Below, one piece after another: positions 11,360-23,700 of a DNA stretch of 64,000 nt. Position 1 is the first letter of the stretch. Each line of letters begins with the position of its first letter. Origin of the DNA: Heliocidaris tuberculata (lineage: Eukaryota; Echinodermata; Echinoidea; Camarodonta; Echinometridae); NCBI GenBank assembly GCA_025618425.1, contig CM046850.1, positions 26,967,133-27,031,132 of the forward strand, read 5' to 3'. The notes below the pieces were generated by a model. The model was given only the letters and a program-made list of their open reading frames with translations, was not told the DNA's origin and searched no databases. The position numbers and the translations under genes were made by a program.

Positions 11360-12330
11360 AAAGTGGGGGGGGGGGGCACTGTGTCCCACTCCCTGCCAAC
11401 CGGGCGCGCCTCCCCTGGACTGGGGTATAACTGAGAAAACGAAGAAGTTGACATATCACTAGACTGAGCCAATCAATTAAATTGCGCACGAGGTTCAGTA
11501 TTTCTTTCAATCTCACCTCCAATTTTTGTGAACTATTGTCATTTTTTCCTGTGGATTAATAGATCTTGAATGACGCCTAAGCATAATTGCTTTTTACTGC
11601 TGCGTAACTCTGTCAACCTACACAGGGGCGGATCCAGGATTTTCAGGGGTGGGGGGGGGGGGGGGGGGCATGGTGATTTGAAAATCGCATAAGTCTACTA
11701 TCCCGGAAAAATTGTAGAGGTTGCTGGCAGGGAAGGGGTTATACAGGTTATTGCAAGTATAAACGCACAAAAAAAAAAAAATCTGTACTATTTGTAATTT
11801 TTTCCAAGTAGGAAGATAGTGAAGAAAATTTATAACAACTTAGATTAATTTGGAAAATTTAGCGGATTCCATGTATGCATACCAGAGTAACCTTGGTTGT
11901 GGGTTGTACATGTTGGTTGTGGGTTGTATATTAGTAAATCTAATTACATTTCCTATTATAAATACGGTATATACAGTGGATATCACCATTGTCATCCTGC
12001 CAATATATTGTAATATGACAACATATTGTAATCATCAAAATAACAATACATTGTCGTAAACATTTCTTTCCCATCACTGCATACTCATGTTTGCCTTTTT
12101 TTTCTTTCTTTTTTTTTGGTATTTGTTATGATACTTTTTATTACAAACCTGCCTTGAAGCCGATTAAGTTCATGAACTTGCTTCTTATTACTGTTATTTT
12201 GCATGTTGCACATTTGTATATTGCTATATTTTTCTTTGAAATAAAGACATGATTACTAATACTAACTAATATTATTATAATTTACAGCTGAGTGGCGATG
12301 GGTTGATTAATCTATCTCCCTCCGTCTGTA
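11360..12330. other. repeat-rich stretch without gene
   Basis: It contains a poly(G) tract at 11649-11668 directly after GGGGCGGATCCAGGATTTTC, the same transposon-end motif seen near 14968, 23309 and 35462. The remainder is AT-rich sequence in which I see no exon or recognisable repeat. Confidence 0.5.
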
Positions 12331-12337
12331 GGCTATA

Positions 12338-13356
12338 CAGTGCATCCCAGAAAAAAGTTAACAGTCAGAAAAAGTCTCCCCAAATAAATATTTTAAAATA
12401 TTTGAAGCAAAATTTCATACTTGTGGATAGCTTAGGGTCTCTTCTATAAAATTAACCTAAAGATCTGGCGATATTTTACGCTCGAGTGAGCAAAGGCCAC
12501 TTTTGTGAAAAGGTGCAAAATCCAGACTTGACAAGAATTGGTGTTTGTTCTGGCTGCTTTCAGTAAAGTTAAGAGTCATGACAAGGCTTAGAAATTTTCC
12601 AATTTTGATCAGTAATGGACAATTTATGAAAGATCAGGTTTTGTTCGGTGTATTTACATACGTATATCAAAAATATGTATATGCTTCAGTGTGCAATTAA
12701 CTACTTTATTGAGTGTTTTGAAATATTAATTTTGGCGAGTTTTTAATTCAAGCTGGATTTCTCAGTCAACAATGAAGTTTTGAGGGGATATGTCAGGACA
12801 TACAGAAAACAAAGCCCATTCTTTAATAAATTGCCTTTTAATGATGAGAATACGAAAATTTTAAGCCTTTTCACGACTCAACTTTGCTGATACAGCCAGA
12901 ACCAATACAATTTTATGTCAGCCATGGATTTTGCACCATTTCACAATGGTTTCTGCTCACTCAAGCGTAAAACATCGTCAGATGATTTGGTGTCATTATT
13001 TTGATAGGAGAGACGCTAAGCTATCCATAGGTATGAAAATTTCATGAACATATTTTGAAATTTTCATTTGGGGAGACTTTTTCCAGCTGTCAACCTTTAA
13101 ACGGTTCTTAAATTTGTTAGTACCAGCCAGAACAAATACCAAATCTTTTCAAGTCTTGATTTTACACCACTTCGCAAAATTCGCTTTTGCTCTGTTGAGC
13201 TTAAAATATCGCCATATTTTTTGGTGCCATTTGATAGCAGACAGATACCCTATAACATAAGCTCTTCTTAGGTATGAAAATTTCATGAACATATTTTGAA
13301 ATATTTATTTGGAGATATTTTTTCCAACTCAGCACTTTTTTTTCTGGGATGCACTG
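12338..13356. mobile_element. Tc1/mariner-type foldback element, 1.0 kb
   Basis: Ends CAGTGCATCCCAGAAAAAAG and CTTTTTTTTCTGGGATGCACTG are inverted and flanked by TA. Inside, a block containing GAGCAAAGGCCACTTTTGTG and GGTGTTTGTTCTGGCTG reappears inverted near 12890-13070. A third, diverged copy follows near 13120-13310 and ends in the shared AGGTATGAAAATTTCATGAA motif. No transposase frame. Confidence 0.82.
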
Positions 13357-13563
13357 TAGTTTTCCATTGTACGAGTCGATAAATTATTCCACTAATTCAA
13401 CCAATGATGACTTAACTGTCATTATCCGATTATTATAAAACCTGAATATAATTTTCTATAGTCACATAATTCATTTATTGAATGAAACAACATAAAAGCA
13501 TGTAAAAATAGCATTGAAGCCTAGGCTACTGTCATGAATACTCAGAACAGTACAAGTAATGAA

Positions 13564-13578
13564 GATGATGAAAAAGAA

Positions 13579-13632
<54 letters not shown>

Positions 13633-13870
13633 GGGGATACGGAAATGAACAAGTAATGGGGAGAAAAGGAGAAAGAGGGAGAGAGAGAGAAAGAGAGAGA
13701 GAATGGGGAAGGGGATAGAAAGAGATAGATAGATGTAGAGAGAGAGATAGAGAGAGAGAAGAAAAAAAGTGGGATGACAGTGAGGGAAAGGGGGGGGGGG
13801 GGAGAGAGAGAGAGATAGAGAGAGAGAGAAAGAGATAGTTGGAGAAAACAATTAGAGAAAGCCAGAAAAA
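13564..13870. repeat. (GA)n microsatellite cluster with poly(G)
   Basis: A long uninterrupted (GA)n lies at 13584-13627, followed by impure GA/GATA sequence and a 12-G run at 13791-13802. Open frames across it are compositional. Confidence 0.9.
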
Positions 13871-14434
13871 AAATGAGGATTCATTAATCACATTTAGGCC
13901 CACGTGGATAACCAGGGAAAAGATAACCAAGGTTGCTTGTAACTTATATTGCTATAAATGTAGATCCAGCCATTGAGGGGGCACTGGTATCAATGAGGGG
14001 GGGGGGGGGGGGGGCGCCGGTATTTCTTGGTGAATGAACATGCGAGAAAACGAGTTCATCAAGTCTGGGGAATGAAGTCGTTTCATCTTCTCTTTGTGTT
14101 GAGTTCCCCACTACCTTTCTATCTCTTTCTCTCCTTCCTGTTATGTTTTTGTTTTTGGGGTGTTTTTTTTTTTTAGGGGGGGGGGGGGCCATTCGCGGGG
14201 GAGGGGGCGGGGGGGGGGTTACATGCCCAAGTGTCCTCAGTATAGCCAAGTGACTGTTTTCATGGTTATTATTAAAGCACAGAATGATTAAGTAGATACA
14301 TGGCTTATCAACCACGGCTGATCGATTACGGGGTCAATTAAGGCGACTCTATTAACCTTTCCATAATCTCCTCTGTTAGTGTTCGAAAATAAAGGTTTAT
14401 TACAATGTACATGTATATATATTTACATGTAGGC

Positions 14435-14557
14435 CTATATATAATTACACTGCAAAGCGCTTTGGTCAGTTACTAACTGGAAAGGCGCCATATAAATGCA
14501 GATATTATTATTATTATTATCATTATTATTATTATTATTATTATCATCATCATCATC

Positions 14558-14628
<71 letters not shown>

Positions 14629-14665
14629 CATTATTATTATTATTATTATTATTATCATCATCATC

Positions 14666-14724
<59 letters not shown>
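14435..14724 (+). repeat. retroposon 3' tail with long (ATT)n/(ATC)n
   Basis: GCGCTTTGGTCAG...GAAAGGCGCCATATAAATGC is followed directly by ~220 bp of (ATT)n interrupted by two (ATC)n blocks. A GCGC-TATAAAT sequence followed by (ATT)n also terminates the LINE fragments at 43962 and 62998 and the tails near 31510 and 35262. It is therefore probably a 3'-end remnant of the same retroposon class. Confidence 0.7.
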
Positions 14725-14728
<4 letters not shown>

Positions 14729-14745
14729 TAACCTAATCCATATGA

Positions 14746-14920
14746 AACACGATCTCAAAGACTTTCGAGGCCGTTTCAATAAATTTTCCCAACAGATTTT
14801 CTAAACGTGTGAACATTACAATGACATATTATATAATCCAAATGTGATTTCTATAGGTAATATAATAGGGTATAGAAATTGACCATGAATAAACTTCTTG
14901 AAAGTCTTTGTGATCGTGTT
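14746..14920. mobile_element. AACACGAT foldback MITE, copy 1 of 5
   Basis: The inverted ends are AACACGATCTCAAAGACTTTC and GAAAGTCTTTGTGATCGTGTT. The interior holds GTGAACATTACAATGACATA and GTGATTTCTATAGG, the same layout as copies at 34858, 40556, 43515 and 43737. Confidence 0.75.
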
Positions 14921-15601
14921 ATGAGGGAGTAGAAGAGAAATCATCAAGAACAACAGTTTGGTACCAGGGGCGGATCCAGGATTGTAAGATAGGGGAAGGG
15001 TCTTTTTTTTTAAATGGTATGGATGGACTAAAGTATGAATAAAAATGTCAATGCGAGGTACGAAGGTACGATGGTACGATGAAAAAAAAATATGATGAAA
15101 AAAAAAATATCCTCACAAGCTTCCCCTTCCCCCCTTTCTTCTTATTTTCCCCTTTTCTATAATTATGTTCATCGAGTTTTTGATTTTGTTTTTACCAAAA
15201 TGGGGGGGGGGGGGGGGGGGTTAGAAGCCATTTAGGCCACTTCAATCCGCCCATAGGGTACAAGATCGGAAATCATTTATCAAAATACAGTATGCAACTA
15301 ACAATTTATTTTTCTATGCATTTGTTTGCTTTTTCACATTTTCTTTGAATAATGTTGATAGCAAGTTTGATTGTGCTATAGCAAGATAAAATCTCGCTTT
15401 TAGGCATAGGAGGATCCAGGTCGCTTAAAACCACAGCGCCGCTATAGAGATAAAAAAATTTAAAATTGTTTTATTCAGGCAAAAAGACATGACCCTCCCT
15501 CACCCCCATTCGGTTCTACGGGTCGGGGGCCAGCGGGACTCCCGAAATCATATTCCCAGAAAAACTGTCGGGAAAGATTTCAACGCCTTTCTGACAATCC
15601 T

Positions 15602-15748
15602 GGGCCCTCTTACATAAAAAGTTGCGTTTAATCGCAACTCAAAAAATTAAACGCAAGTCACAAATACTCCATCCTGATTGGTTGAAAATCAAGTTGCGTT
15701 TAATTTTTTGAGTTGCGTTTAATCGCAACTTTTTATGCAAGAGGGCCC
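15602..15748. mobile_element. short foldback MITE, family B copy 1 (GGGCCCTCTTACAT ends)
   Basis: A hairpin of ~147 bp: GGGCCCTCTTACATAAAAAG and its inverse CTTTTTATGCAAGAGGGCCC, plus inner arms AACTCAAAAAATTAAACGCA. The unpaired centre contains ATCCTGATTGGTTGAAAATC. Confidence 0.82.
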
Positions 15749-15929
15749 TGGTGCTTTATCATCAGTCGCCTCAGTTGAAGAGAATACTTCGACGCTGTTT
15801 CTTCATCAGTGATCATCCATTTTAATATCTAAGCTCATTTATTTCAGTATTTCATCTTATCTGCATGTGAAACAGATTAAAGTGATTAAAACAAAACAAC
15901 AACATGTAGGGGCAATAACAAACATGGGA

Positions 15930-16008
15930 AATTGAAAAAAAGAGAAAAAGGAGAAAGAGGAGAGAAAAGAGCGAGAGAAAGAGAGAGAGAGAGAGGGGAG
16001 AGGAGAGG

Positions 16009-16052
<44 letters not shown>
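15930..16052. repeat. (GA)n microsatellite
   Basis: GA-rich tract with a pure (GA)n core of ~35 bp at 16017-16051. Confidence 0.9.
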
Positions 16053-16055
<3 letters not shown>

Positions 16056-16263
16056 CGGGAGAGAATGCACTTGACCAGACTGAAGGTCTTCTTTGCCTAA
16101 TTATCAAAGTTAATTACCAGTATCAGGTGTTTTGTAAAATTTGACACTTGTGCACGACCCTTTCAATCAATTAATTTATCAGGATAACTATCAACCAGGT
16201 GAGCGTAAATTGATTGCCTTACAGTCCACTCTATTATCGGGGCCAGAAAAGGTGTCCTTTCAG

Positions 16264-16700
16264 TGGCGTAGCTTGGGTCAGTGCACTGAAGGGGCGACTG
16301 GGATTATAAAGGGGGGGGGGGTGGGGTGGGGAGGGCGATTTTACTAAGTGGATGAAATGCGAACTAAACAAGGCCATCAAATATGTAGAGGTTGGGTGAA
16401 GAGGCCCTATCGTCTCCTTTCCCCCTCTCCTCTTTTTTCACCCCTTTTTCTTTTCATTTTCTCCCCCCCCCCCCCCCAATACGATGGTGGCGGGGGGGGG
16501 GGGGGTTGAGGCCATCACTAGATGGTTAAAATGCGAATTAATAAGGACATCAAAAATACAGAGTGGGAGGTAGGGACCTTCTTCTTTTCATGTACCCCCC
16601 CCTATCTCTCTCTCTCTCTCTCACGTACTTCTCTTTTTTTTTGCCATGCGATGGGTGGGGGGGGGGGGGGACACAAAAGCACGAAAGGGGAAAAATAGGT
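16264..16700. repeat. repeat fragment with poly(G)/poly(C) tracts
   Basis: AGTGGCGTAGCTTGGGTCAG at 16262 matches the GGCGTAG(C)GTGGGTCA motif near 51331. It is followed by poly(G) at 16311 and 16493, poly(C) at about 16463-16477, a CT microsatellite and another poly(G) near 16657. No gene. Confidence 0.6.
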
Positions 16701-17129
16701 AAAACAAGAACTGGGATGGTGGCTGACTTGCAAGGTGACAAAACATAATATAATGGAGAAGAAGGCACATGACAAAAAAGAATCTAGAAAGGCTAACTAG
16801 ATGGCTCTTATGCGAGGATCTACCTTAAAAAGGAAGATGTTATAATCCATAGTTACCATCATACTTATACTCATATCGACAAATCGGAAAAGTGCAAAAT
16901 AATTCTGCCCGTCCTGACTGATTACAAACAGTCCTAGTTGGTTGGTTGGTTGGTTCGTTTTATTTTCGTATAAAAAGATCACCAATACATAGATATACAT
17001 GTACAAGAATATATAAATCAAGAATCAGATCAAGAATTAAAAAGAAATAACCGCTGGAAAGCTCTATTCAGAGCCATTAACTTAATGGCTCTGTTCTTCC
17101 TAGAGGTCCAGTTTTTATTGCTTCAGGGC

Positions 17130-17250
17130 TATCCTCCTTCTCCTCCTCCTCCTCCTCCTCCTCATCATCATCACCATCATTATCATCGGCAGCAGCATCA
17201 TTATCATCATTATCATCGTCATCATCGTCGTCACCATCATCATCATCATT

Positions 17251-17299
<49 letters not shown>

Positions 17300-17300
17300 A
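17130..17300. repeat. trinucleotide microsatellite (CTC)n/(ATC)n
   Basis: (CTC)n at 17133-17163 runs into (ATC)n with GTC and TTA interruptions, pure from about 17245 to 17299. Confidence 0.92.
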
Positions 17301-17847
17301 TGTTTGATGATGTTGAAGCGGCAAGAACCCCCTCCCCCAAAACACCTTAACCAGCAACCACGACGACGAACACGACAATCTATCCTTAAACAACTTTTAT
17401 GCTTTAACGAGAAAAAAAAGTATTGTCTGTACCTTGTATATGCCTCTCTGAAGGATAATTATCAAATTATTTTAATTGGAGTGATTAATTTGGCAAGATC
17501 ACTCAGTCGGGCACGACAGAAGCGTGTCAGAATTACCATGATTACCTCGTAGCGAAACTGATCATCACAACGATACCATAATTCAATTGTCATTCAGTTT
17601 GCTTAGGAATCAGAGGAGGGCCCATATTCCACGGATCACCAGTATCTCTCTGTAACAGTAAAAAATGCGGAATTTTAAGGTGACATAAATTTAGAGATTT
17701 GAGGATACTGATACTGGACTTTGTATACAAGATTGAGACATTTTTTAGTCTACCTATTTCCGCAAGTTGTCTATTCTATCAACCATTCGTTTAAAAATTA
17801 AAGTAAATCTTTCGTTACAACGGAATGAAGCAAAGCCATCTGTGAAC

Positions 17848-17908
17848 ATGGAGGGTTTTATTCGTTTCGCAATGTTGATTTTCGTCTTCATACCATTAGT
17901 AGTATCAG
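17848..17908 (+). CDS. lectin exon 1: signal peptide
   Basis: [20 protein letters not shown], then a split codon before donor CAG|GTAAGT. Charged n-region, ~12-residue hydrophobic core and small residues at -1/-3 fit a secretory signal peptide. No convincing TATA box is visible upstream, although a degenerate TTAAAAATTAAAG lies about 50 bp before the ATG. Confidence 0.85.
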
Positions 17909-20400
17909 GTAAGTAAAGATAAATTTATGATGACGCTTACTCGGAACGCTTCGTATCTGATTTCAAGTTACAAACCAGAGGCGACGCTAAAAGATTTGGA
18001 ATGGGGGGGGGGGGGGGGGGGGGGGGTCGTCAAAGTGTTAACTCATTTTAATTTTTGATAATCAAATAATTTGAAATACAATGAGCATGGAATATCCGAA
18101 CTCTTTAATAAAATGTTTAACGAAGTCGTAATCAAGTAAAAAATTCTTACGTTTTCTCTCAAGTTGTGTTTAGGCGCATAGCGCAAACACTGGTGGATTG
18201 CGACAAAAAGCCAATATGATAGAGTCCCCGGTGCTTTAATATTTTAAGGCGGCAACTGCTGATGGAGTCGAAAAAAGAGGGTAAACTGTCTGAAGTACCA
18301 AAACATATTCTATAGTCACTGTACGCTGATTGTCAGAATCTCGACTTGGTGCTTATGCCCAAAGACAATGAAATTCTAGCCTATCGAATGGTTTTTCCCG
18401 ACATAGGCCTATAGGTATAGTATTCGGTACATTGAAATGCTCTTTTAATTCTTTGTAACAACTGTTATAACAAAGGTTGCCGGAGCTATACTAACTAGTG
18501 ATCATTAAACGTGATAAAGGCAATATAGTATACCCAACTACCTATCATAAGACAATATATTTTTTTTCGTTATGCAGTGCAACCATTTGTTTTGGCGTTT
18601 GGTAAGAACTCAACATGCGGTGATGGCTTAGGGCTTAACTACACCTTACCCATGTTCGAAATCTGCCGGGAGCAACCCGATGAAGATGGGAAGCTAATGC
18701 CTACCATCCCGAAGATTATCCCTCATAGCGGGGCAGGATGTTTTCACTCTGTTCGGACAGGCTTATTATCGGGATACCGCCGGTGTAGAATTCCGGGTAA
18801 GATACATTCATATTTGTTGCTGAAATCATTTCTTTATTAATCAAAAGAAGAAAACAATACAGAGAAGTATATTGGATATAAAATCGGAATAAAAAAATTC
18901 ACTCTAATTAATTAAAAAACAAAACAAACAAATGTGCAGTTTGTAATATACCAACATGATGAAAAACAAAGCTGTGGAGAAGTACAAAACAACCCCACCC
19001 CCTAAAAATGTTTACTGGTAGTTTCACTTTATCATTTAAGCCCTACTTTTATAAAATACAAAATGAAATGAAAAATGAACTGGTGAATTTTTTTTTAGAT
19101 ATGCGGTAGTTTTATGCATTATGCGTATCTGGACCTTGGCGTGGGGGGGGGGGGGGGGGGGGGGGGTTGCAAAAAGTATGAGCCTATGGCGATCCAGAAA
19201 CAAAATGCTTTTTCAGGCCCTGATTTGTGTCGGTAGGACGTCGAAGGATGTTCATTTAATCCATCTCTTCACAATTTACATATTATCGTTTTGATTTAAT
19301 TTATGACGGATGGATTCAAAACGTCTACATAAACGTTGTTTTGAGAGGTCGCATTTCGACCGAGTGATTAAAAAAAAAAGTTATTCCTAGTTTATGACGT
19401 TTTATGAACTAATTGGCTACAATTTACTTTGAAGTAATTGCTTCATAGTGATTGGAAAGTCATTTATCATTTTAAAAATCTGTCGGGGGTGGGGGTTGCC
19501 CCTTTTTAAATAGGCTAATGAATATGCCATATATCTTGTAAACTTGTTCGTTTACTTTGATATATATTTGGGATGAAATGATTGAGTCAATCAGACATGA
19601 CAGAAGTGTTAAAGAAGAAAAAAAATAGGGTCGATTTAAGATTGCTTAAAGAATCTAAACACATCATAATGGTACTGGTAAAGTGATGATCGACGGCATA
19701 CCCACAAATCGATGAACTGCGGAATAAAAAAATCTATCTTGGTTAATTGTAATGATATCAACTTCAGCAAATGTATGTTTTACCGTTCACATTTTTGATG
19801 CACAGATTGTCACAGTAATCCGTGCGTAAACGGCTGGTGTGAGGAGACTATGGTTGGATTCAAATGCCACTGCTCTCAAGGATACACAGGGGAAAATTGT
19901 GGTAAAAACTGATATATCTGTATGTATAATTTGTATTACTGCTCAATAGTGAAGTATGATATATCTCATTATAGCAATCATCATAGGCGAAAGGGCATAT
20001 AATATTGGCAGTGCATGGCGGAGCTTAGATACAATCATTGGGGGCATTGGCAACGAGGGGGGGGGGGGGGGGGGGTACCGACCTTGCTAGGCACATGAAA
20101 CATGTGAAATGCGAAATATCGATGACACCAAATAGGAGGAGCTCCTATCATCTTGTTTTCGCGTTCCTTTTCCTTTTCCCTGTCTTTCTCTTCCCTTTTA
20201 TCTTTTATGCCTTTCAATCTGCTGTCTTTAAGCCGAAGGTAAAATAAGTTAAAAACATGGTTGCATTAGTTGTTCATCATTGATTAACTGCTATATTTCC
20301 TTTTTTTTCTATCAAAATTCAGAAAAGTTTGACAAATTTAAGCAGCGCATTACTTCAACCATCCCGACAACGCAACAACCCCCTAGTACACCGTATAATC

Positions 20401-20436
<36 letters not shown>

Positions 20437-20707
20437 ACCTCAGCACAACGTAGAGACCAGTGAAACGAAGATATAAATGAAATGGAGATTGTATGGGAAG
20501 CCGTCATGCTCAAATTTCTCACTGCTTCAAGCATGACTACGGTTGAGAAAGAAGCAGATTTTGAAAATGACATTGCCTCACTAAAATAGCAGAAGAATCA
20601 AATCGCCTTTCCCAAAATTGATAATCTTGGTGTCATTTTACTCGGAAAAGAATTTTCTACCTAACAACAACAACAACAACAGCAACAATAATAATAATAA
20701 CAACATT

Positions 20708-20784
<77 letters not shown>

Positions 20785-23700
20785 TATTGACAATCTGTCA
20801 ACGATGTCGTTGAAAATAGCAGATCTCAGATGTTGCATTCTTTCTGGGCCACTCTATATAGACTCAAAAGTCCCAACCGGGGAGAAAGGGAATTATCACC
20901 TTTATGAAAAAGAGTGTAGGACAGAGAAAAGTTGTCCAAGTTTTTATATATTTATGGTCTCGCGTAGTTAGACAGGTTAAAATAGCCAGTCTAGCATGTC
21001 TAGTAACATTTCTCCGAACATGCTTTCTTACCTTCAGAAATATAATGCGATTGAAGTGCTTGAAATATGTTTAAGAGTATTCATATTCATCTACCCTGCT
21101 CCAGTAAAATATTATGTTTCATTTTAGAAGTGGATGAATGCTCGCCAGACCCATGTGCTAATGGTGCCTCCTGCAATCCCGGAGAAAACGGCTACTTGTG
21201 TGAATGCCCCGATGGATGGTCGGGTAATAACTGTGACGTAGGTAAGTCTTTTTTTCTTTCTATTGAAAAACTTCATCAAGATAGTTTAAAAGTCATTTAT
21301 AGTTGTTTTTTTTAAACATCCAAACAGATATAAACTTGTTTTCTGGTTTAGACACCTTTCTCAGACACGGAAGGGGGGGGGGGGGGGGGGGGGTCGGATA
21401 TATTTACCTACAAGTTAACTGAAAACTTTCTCAAAGACAAGAAAAAAATAGTCCTCAAGATTTTCAAATTTACTTTACAAGAGGAAGGAGTGGTCTTCAA
21501 ATTGTCAGCCGATACAAAAAGTTTTCCAAGACGCAAACCCCTCAAAAGGTCATAATTTCTTTGATAAAATGTTAAAGGAGGGGGAGGGGTGAGCTGTCTC
21601 ATCTCAATACCCCTCTGCCGAAGTTTTCTTGACATGAATTTCAAAATTAAATCCAATTTTATCTTTCTGTTTTCATGAATCGTATGATTGGTCGTATTTG
21701 GAACATTGGGACCTTTTTTAAAGGGAAATCATTGATCATGTTGATGTGTCATTAATCTAATGATAATCTTTTGCTTGGGATTAACAGAATAAGCAAAATT
21801 AATTTTCGCTGGTAGCAAAACCAAATACTATCTTTACGAATTTTCTGTGATATTTTTTCAGAAGTGAATGAATGCGCCAGCGATCCTTGCCTTAATGAAG
21901 GGACCTGCCTGGATGACGTCAGTCGTTACCTGTGCCAGTGCGTGACCGGATGGGCAGGAGTAAACTGTGAACAAAGTGAGTAATTTCTATTTTTCTTTCT
22001 ATTCCATCATTGTTTAGTGGATTCAAGAAAATTTAAGACCACCAAGCTCAACTTGAGGTATGAAGCAGTCTTACATACTATAATATTGAAAAGGTTTGAA
22101 TGGTTTAGTTTACCTGACTGTTACGAAAGCATGTGTATGCTTGCAAGTAAGCAACCAGGGGGCCGACGGCTTTAAGTCCTATCTGAGCATGCTGAGGGAC
22201 TTGGGCCATCTTGCATAAAAAAGTTGCGATTAAAATCAACTCAAAAAATTAAACACAACTTGATTTTCAACCAATCAGGATTTGGGACTTGCGTTAATTT
22301 TTTGAGTTGCGATTAAACGCAACTTTTTATGCAAGAGGGCCTTGGTAATGACGATTAATGCCTTAACAAACATGCCAAAGGGCACTTGGGTATCCGCTTG
22401 GTTTTAAACCCGGGTCCTCTCAGTTGCGAGCCCACTGCTCTGAGCCATAGCCATGATAGCACCTTATGCTTTGAATATATTCGTTCTATCATTGTATGTT
22501 TACAAGAAAAATATTTTAGTAGGCCTACAAGTGATTCATGAGCTCAAAAAATTCAGAACTCACAACTTCAATTTAATGGCAATATGGGGAGCCAAAAAGA
22601 GAGAATGAATGAAAAATAGGGGAAGGGAAGAGGCAATATGATGCAATTCGTCTCCGACACCTCCCTTTTCGTTCGCTTTGTCCCCTCGCATTCTATCCAC
22701 TTTGTAAACTCGGTGCTCCCTCGCCAGGACCCTCGCAAGGACAAGACCAAAGCTACGCCAATGTAGGTCCTCTTACATAAAAAGTTGCTTTTAATCGCAA
22801 CTCAAAAAATTAAACCCAAACACTTGTGTATCCTGATTGGTTGAAAATGAAGTTGCGTTTAATTTTTATGCAAGATGGCCGTAGTCCCATATCTTTCGAC
22901 TGGCTTCGGGTGGCAATGTCTAATAGGCCTACTAAAATGTGTCTGTATTATGTATATTTTGCCTGTCTTTATGAAGTAAATTTATGCTGTTGACCCTTAA
23001 GTATCATCGCAATGATTCAGCCTTTATACAAGGATATTCTTATTTATCTTTTAGACGTGAATGAATGTTTGAGCCAGCCTTGTCTAAATGAAGGGATTTG
23101 CTTGGACGAGATAAACGGTTACACATGTCTATGTGTTGAAGGATGGACAGGAACCAGTTGTGGATTAAGTAAGTCACATTTGAAAGTTCATTATTATTTA
23201 TAAAGTATTTGGCGTCACCTGTGCCTGGGAGGGGAAAGGCGCACTGAGTCACTGTATAAACCCTCGGGTCTCTCCTCCCGATATAACTTATTAGGTTATG
23301 CAGGGGGGCAGGGGGCGGATCCAGGATTTTGTAAAAGAGGGGGCACACTGCCATAAAAGTACACAATAATGGTGCTTTTTTTTATTGTGTACTTAAGGCA
23401 TGCCAGTTTAGTTTCAAAAGGGGGGGGGGGCACGGGCCGGTTTTCCCCCTATGTAGATCCGCCACTGCAGGGGGATTTCCCCCTATTCTTCGTCGAATAG
23501 TGCAATTTTTATGAAGTTAATTTATGCTGTTGCCCTTTAAGTATCACCGCAATGATTCAGTCTTTATACAAGGATATATTTTCCTAAAGTTTATCGCTGA
23601 GTCAGATCATTCTTGTGATACATGTTACAAGATGCTATCCATACTATCTTGAGTACAGCCTCTTAACGTGCAAAGGTGGGGACTCTCCTCTACACGGGGC

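Noticed and set aside
13471..13930. Open frames of 126-132 codons rich in Ser/Leu
   Set aside because: They are translations of the (GA)n/(CT)n microsatellite.
14435..14804. Asn-, Ile- and Leu-only open frames
   Set aside because: Translations of (ATT)n/(ATC)n in three frames.
17077..17552. Poly-Asp, poly-His and poly-Met open frames
   Set aside because: Caused by the (ATC)n/(CTC)n microsatellite.
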